Below, in pieces: positions 3,846 through 6,717 of a stretch of 6,717 nucleotides of DNA. Made by a program: the position numbers and the translations under genes. The notes below the pieces were generated by a model that had not been told where the DNA came from, searched no databases, and worked only from the letters and a program-made list of their open reading frames with translations. How positions within the stretch are numbered: position 1 is the stretch's first letter; each line of letters starts with the position of its first letter. Source of the stretch: Acidobacteriota bacterium (GTDB lineage: Bacteria; Acidobacteriota; Terriglobia; Terriglobales; Acidobacteriaceae); the NCBI GenBank assembly GCA_028873155.1, contig JAGWML010000169.1:1-6717 (forward strand), written 5' to 3'.

Positions 3846-6717
3846 ATGTTGCGCTCTTCTCTTCTCTTCGTCGTAGCAGCTATCGGACTCATCGCCCTCG
3901 TCAGTATCACGCCTTCCGCGGCTTCACAATCGGGCCAGGAGTTTCCCTCGTTTACCAAGTCCATTCAAGTCTCAGGAGCAAAACCTGCTGGATCGGAAAT
4001 GTGCGCCACGTGTCACGCTGATCTGGCCGGCAGCTTTCGGCATACCTATCACGCGCAGCAGAGTGTGCAGTGCGAGGACTGCCACGGCAACGGCAGCCTG
4101 CACGTAGAGGGAGGCGGCGACACGACGAAGATTATTGCTATCAACAAGCGCACCGCCGCAGAGGCCAATGGCGTGTGCCTGAGCTGCCATGCGCAGGACC
4201 AGAGCACCCGGCACTGGACCAGCGGAGTCCATGCAGCGAACGGCGTGCGCTGCGTCGATTGCCATCAGATCCACGGCGATGCGGGAAAGTCCGCAGCAAT
4301 CCGAGAGGCTCGGTTCGACACGGCCGCGCATGGTGCGGCCGACGCGACCCAGGTTTCGCCTGAGGCCGCTCCGATGGTGCAGCCGCGCTCGGTCATCAAC
4401 AACGCCTGCCTGAAGTGCCACGCGACCGAAAGAGCTCAACTCAGCATGCCCTACCATCATCCGCTGCGCGAGGGCAAGATGAGCTGTGTGGATTGCCACG
4501 ATGCGCACGGGGGCACGGCGGGCAAGAACCTGCGCATGGCCAACACAAACGAGCTGTGCCTCAGTTGCCATGCCCAGTATCTCGGGCCGTTTGCGTATCA
4601 GCATCCTCCGGTATCGGAGAGCTGCCTGCATTGCCACAATGCGCATGGCTCGCCCAACACCAATCTGTTGCAGGTGAGCGAGCCAGCCTTGTGTCTGCAG
4701 TGCCATTCGGGCCACCACAACGGCGCCAGCCTGCCCGTGACCGATCGCTGCACCAATTGCCACAGCTCGATTCACGGAACGGATATTGCCACGCCGAGCG
4801 GCGGAAGCAGATTCATGGATAAGGGGCCGCTGGGCGTGCCGTCTGAACCATCGCAGGCAGCGCCGGTCACTCCGCCCACCTACACGAAGACCAGTCCAAA
4901 GTCCCGCTCGGTTGTCGTTGGAGTCACCGGCGGCGCGCTGGGTCTGCTTGCTTTGCCGCATCTGCATGCCGCGCCCGCGGCCAATGCCGCCAGTGGGAAC
5001 GGCGACTCCGGCGGAGGGCAACCGGCTGCGCCGCTGTCGGCCTCGTCCATCACTCCTGCAGCCTATCGATTTCTTGACATCACCGGCTTTCCCGGACGCG
5101 CAGGCGAATACGACACGCTGGAGCAATCGGGCGGCTCCAGTGTCTCCTCGGCTTATGTGTTGCCGAGCAGGCATCTGACGCTCATCACGCGCGGCGCGCT
5201 CATCACCAGCAGAGACTATTCACTTCGCTCCCAGCTCACCGTCGCCAACTGGCTCAAAGCACGGCTGGACCTGCGCAGCCTGGTGCAGCAGCAGGATCAC
5301 TACCTCTCGTATCTGGCGCAGCTTTCTCCGTCGGACTTCGGCCTGCCCGGAGCGGTGACCGATCTTATTCCGGCGAATTCCGTCTTTGGAGTGACCCGCA
5401 GGCTGGCCGATGGCGCCGCGCGGATCACGCTGCCGAACCTGCCGGTCCATCTGTTTGTGAACGGCGCGATGGAGGCACGGGCAGGAACGACGCAGCTGAC
5501 CTATCTTGATGAGAACTCCACTCCCGCCGTTGATGTGGGAGGGGTGAATACCACATGCGGCCAGCTTTGCCACCAGCAGTCGCAGTTTCAGCCGGTGAAC
5601 TACACCACGCGCAATGTGGGCGGCGGAGCCGAGGTCAGGCTCATGCACTTTCTGCAATTCAGCCTGGAACACGACTTCAGCAGCTTCCGCGACCGGCTGC
5701 CGTTTCCAACGATTGCCTATACAGGGCCATTCACGCCGGAGAATGAAGGATCTTCGATCGTGAACCCGCCACCGCAAGGTCCTGCGCCCACCGATATCCC
5801 CGCGGGAAATTACTTCTTCGACCCGCCCTCGCCGAGCCAGTACTCTGCCGACCGGCTCAACATGAATCTGACGCCATCCAACCGGTTCACCCTCAATGGG
5901 CAGGCAACGTACACGCGGCTACGCAACACATTTACGCGGAATCCGCAGAACTGGTTTGACTCCGACGAGACGCTGAGCTGGCTGCCGCAGGCGCGCCTGC
6001 GGGTGACCGCGGACCACCACCAGCAGAACATGATCAATGGCTTCACACCACACTTCAGCATGTATGGAAACGTGTCCTACCACCGGCATTGGGAAGGCGT
6101 GGGACTCGAAGCGGAGCTGCCGGCTGGTTTTGATGTAGAAGCCCACTACAAAAGAAGCGGCATCACGCGCTCGAACGCATTTCTTTGGCCGCAGATCTAC
6201 TCGATCGACAATACCGACCTGCTCACCGTAGTTCCCTCCACGACCAGTGATACCGCGGGGGTTGCTTTGCGTTATCACAGCGGCCTTGTGAATGCGGCGG
6301 CTGGCGATGAATGGGTCAGAACGCACCATCCCGGCTTCCTGATTGTTCCCCAGGACGAGAATCGCATCTTCGTAGATTTAACTCTTACGCCTGCAAGCTG
6401 GCTGGTGTTCTCCAACAATGCTCGCATTACTGTGCAGAATGCTTTTCCGTCCGTGCCGCTTCCGAACACGCCCAATACCGCGCAGGGATTTGGTGGCGAC
6501 ATCGCGGGCCTGCCTCTCGATTTTCAGCGCCGGGACCGTTTCTACGATGACACTGCCAGCGCGGCGTTGCACTTTGTTCCCGGATGGGACCTCGGAGTTG
6601 GATACTCCTACCAGCAGAACGATCTGAACACCTACATGGCCTTCCAAAACGACAGCGCCGTGAACTACGTCGTCGATCAGGCAAACGTTCCTTTCAAGCA
6701 GCTTAGTCAGGTTGTCT
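3846..6717 (+). CDS. Decaheme c-type cytochrome (DmsE/MtrA-like) fused to MtrB/PioB-like outer-membrane barrel, 3' end missing
   Basis: One frame stays open from ATG 3846 to the right edge, 957 residues so far. Residues 1-26 are a signal peptide (MLRSS, hydrophobic core, PSAA-SQ cleavage). Residues 53-306 hold exactly ten CXXCH heme sites, at C53, 76, 111, 136, 188, 214, 238, 260, 283 and 302. At least ten further histidines outside the motifs can supply the second axial ligand. The HHPLREGKMSCVDCHDAHG stretch (204-222) is typical of DmsE/MtrA decaheme proteins. A Pro/Ser/Ala/Gly-rich linker (about 310-400) includes a hydrophobic signal-like segment at 356-375. From about residue 405 onward the sequence is polar with alternating hydrophobic residues, many Tyr/Asn/Thr and strands such as RFTLNGQATYTRLRNTF, as in MtrB/PioB barrels. 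Known relatives are separate periplasmic cytochrome and porin genes that together move electrons across the outer membrane. Here they are joined, so this would be a one-chain conduit. The barrel assignment rests on pattern, without a search. Confidence 0.85.
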   Translation, partial: MLRSSLLFVVAAIGLIALVSITPSAASQSGQEFPSFTKSIQVSGAKPAGSEMCATCHADLAGSFRHTYHAQQSVQCEDCHGNGSLHVEGGGDTTKIIAINKRTAAEANGVCLSCHAQDQSTRHWTSGVHAANGVRCVDCHQIHGDAGKSAAIREARFDTAAHGAADATQVSPEAAPMVQPRSVINNACLKCHATERAQLSMPYHHPLREGKMSCVDCHDAHGGTAGKNLRMANTNELCLSCHAQYLGPFAYQHPPVSESCLHCHNAHGSPNTNLLQVSEPALCLQCHSGHHNGASLPVTDRCTNCHSSIHGTDIATPSGGSRFMDKGPLGVPSEPSQAAPVTPPTYTKTSPKSRSVVVGVTGGALGLLALPHLHAAPAANAASGNGDSGGGQPAAPLSASSITPAAYRFLDITGFPGRAGEYDTLEQSGGSSVSSAYVLPSRHLTLITRGALITSRDYSLRSQLTVANWLKARLDLRSLVQQQDHYLSYLAQLSPSDFGLPGAVTDLIPANSVFGVTRRLADGAARITLPNLPVHLFVNGAMEARAGTTQLTYLDENSTPAVDVGGVNTTCGQLCHQQSQFQPVNYTTRNVGGGAEVRLMHFLQFSLEHDFSSFRDRLPFPTIAYTGPFTPENEGSSIVNPPPQGPAPTDIPAGNYFFDPPSPSQYSADRLNMNLTPSNRFTLNGQATYTRLRNTFTRNPQNWFDSDETLSWLPQARLRVTADHHQQNMINGFTPHFSMYGNVSYHRHWEGVGLEAELPAGFDVEAHYKRSGITRSNAFLWPQIYSIDNTDLLTVVPSTTSDTAGVALRYHSGLVNAAAGDEWVRTHHPGFLIVPQDENRIFVDLTLTPASWLVFSNNARITVQNAFPSVPLPNTPNTAQGFGGDIAGLPLDFQRRDRFYDDTASAALHFVPGWDLGVGYSYQQNDLNTYMAFQNDSAVNYVVDQANVPFKQLSQVV
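4002..4763 (+). other. Decaheme domain: ten CXXCH sites
   Basis: The ten sites read CATCH, CEDCH, CLSCH, CVDCH, CLKCH, CVDCH, CLSCH, CLHCH, CLQCH and CTNCH. CLSCHAQ occurs at sites 3 and 7, and a CxxCHxxHG form at sites 4, 6 and 8 (with a looser version at site 10). This suggests an internally repeated, roughly five-plus-five heme arrangement like that known for MtrA. The hemes would be attached in the periplasm by a cytochrome c maturation system that is not in this window. Confidence 0.92.
4911..4970 (+). other. Internal signal-peptide-like hydrophobic segment at the fusion junction
   Basis: After the basic KSRS comes a 20-residue apolar run (residues 356-375, VVVGVTGGALGLLALPHLHA) followed by APAANA, an acceptable cleavage context. 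It lies in the linker between the cytochrome and the barrel. It looks like the leftover signal peptide of a once separate barrel gene, but it could also be a membrane-embedded or simply flexible linker. Confidence 0.5.
5556..5573 (+). other. CX3CH motif (C571-GQL-C-H576) in the barrel part
   Basis: TGC GGC CAG CTT TGC CAC encodes C571-G-Q-L-C575-H576. It is the only Cys pair in the visible barrel region. The spacing is one residue longer than a standard heme site. It could be a non-standard heme site, a disulfide, or a counterpart of the CXXC described near the N-terminus of MtrB. Confidence 0.45.

Noticed and set aside
3494..3964. Minus-strand frame of 156 codons in the divergent region
   Set aside because: It overlaps the signal peptide coding region of the cytochrome gene and shows no domain, no export signal and no good ribosome binding site.
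3972..5174. Minus-strand open frame of 400 codons opposite the heme region
   Set aside because: It is antisense to ten CXXCH sites; the product is low-complexity Arg/Ala/Gly/Met with no recognisable domain.
1..6717. CRISPR array, tRNA, rRNA, insertion sequence or transposase
   Set aside because: No regularly spaced repeats, no tRNA cloverleaf, and no transposase motifs or terminal inverted repeats were seen by eye on either strand.

Overview
The window is GC-rich bacterial DNA with five genes or gene pieces and compact spacing. The protein set is a partial TrmFO, exported thioredoxin-fold proteins, an exported YncE-type beta-propeller and a decaheme cytochrome joined to an outer-membrane barrel. 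This points to a Gram-negative (diderm) bacterium. The style of these proteins suggests an acidobacterium (Terriglobia/Acidobacteriaceae), but that placement is inference and no marker gene in the window settles it.

Layout: positions 1-537 (+) hold the C-terminal part of trmFO, a folate- and FAD-dependent tRNA U54 methyltransferase. Converging on it, 562-1961 (-) is a tandem pair of related, exported DsbA-like proteins with different active-site dipeptides (CPDC in the upstream gene, CPAC in the downstream one), 38 bases apart and very likely co-transcribed. Just upstream of the pair, 2036-2143 (-) is a candidate 35-residue single-span membrane protein. A strong hairpin with a T-run (2172-2208) ends the next minus-strand gene, 2251-3297, which encodes a secreted beta-propeller protein of the YncE/YVTN type.

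A divergent non-coding stretch of about 550 bases (3298-3845) follows. It holds an 11-base direct repeat, a dyad and a G8 tract beside a TTGACA hexamer. The last gene, 3846 to beyond the right edge (+), is the highlight. One uninterrupted reading frame encodes a signal peptide, exactly ten CXXCH heme sites of the DmsE/MtrA kind, a linker with a second signal-peptide-like hydrophobic segment, and then a long stretch resembling an MtrB/PioB-type outer-membrane beta-barrel. In the well-studied Mtr, Pio and Dms systems the decaheme cytochrome and the barrel are separate proteins that assemble into a conduit carrying electrons across the outer membrane. Here they appear to be one polypeptide. The barrel part also carries an isolated CX3CH motif that could be an eleventh heme site or a disulfide.

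How they may work together (inference): the fused protein would be a transmembrane electron conduit. The nearby DsbA-like proteins could handle thiol chemistry of the many cysteines in the periplasm, and the propeller shares the divergent control region. The trmFO gene is housekeeping and unrelated.
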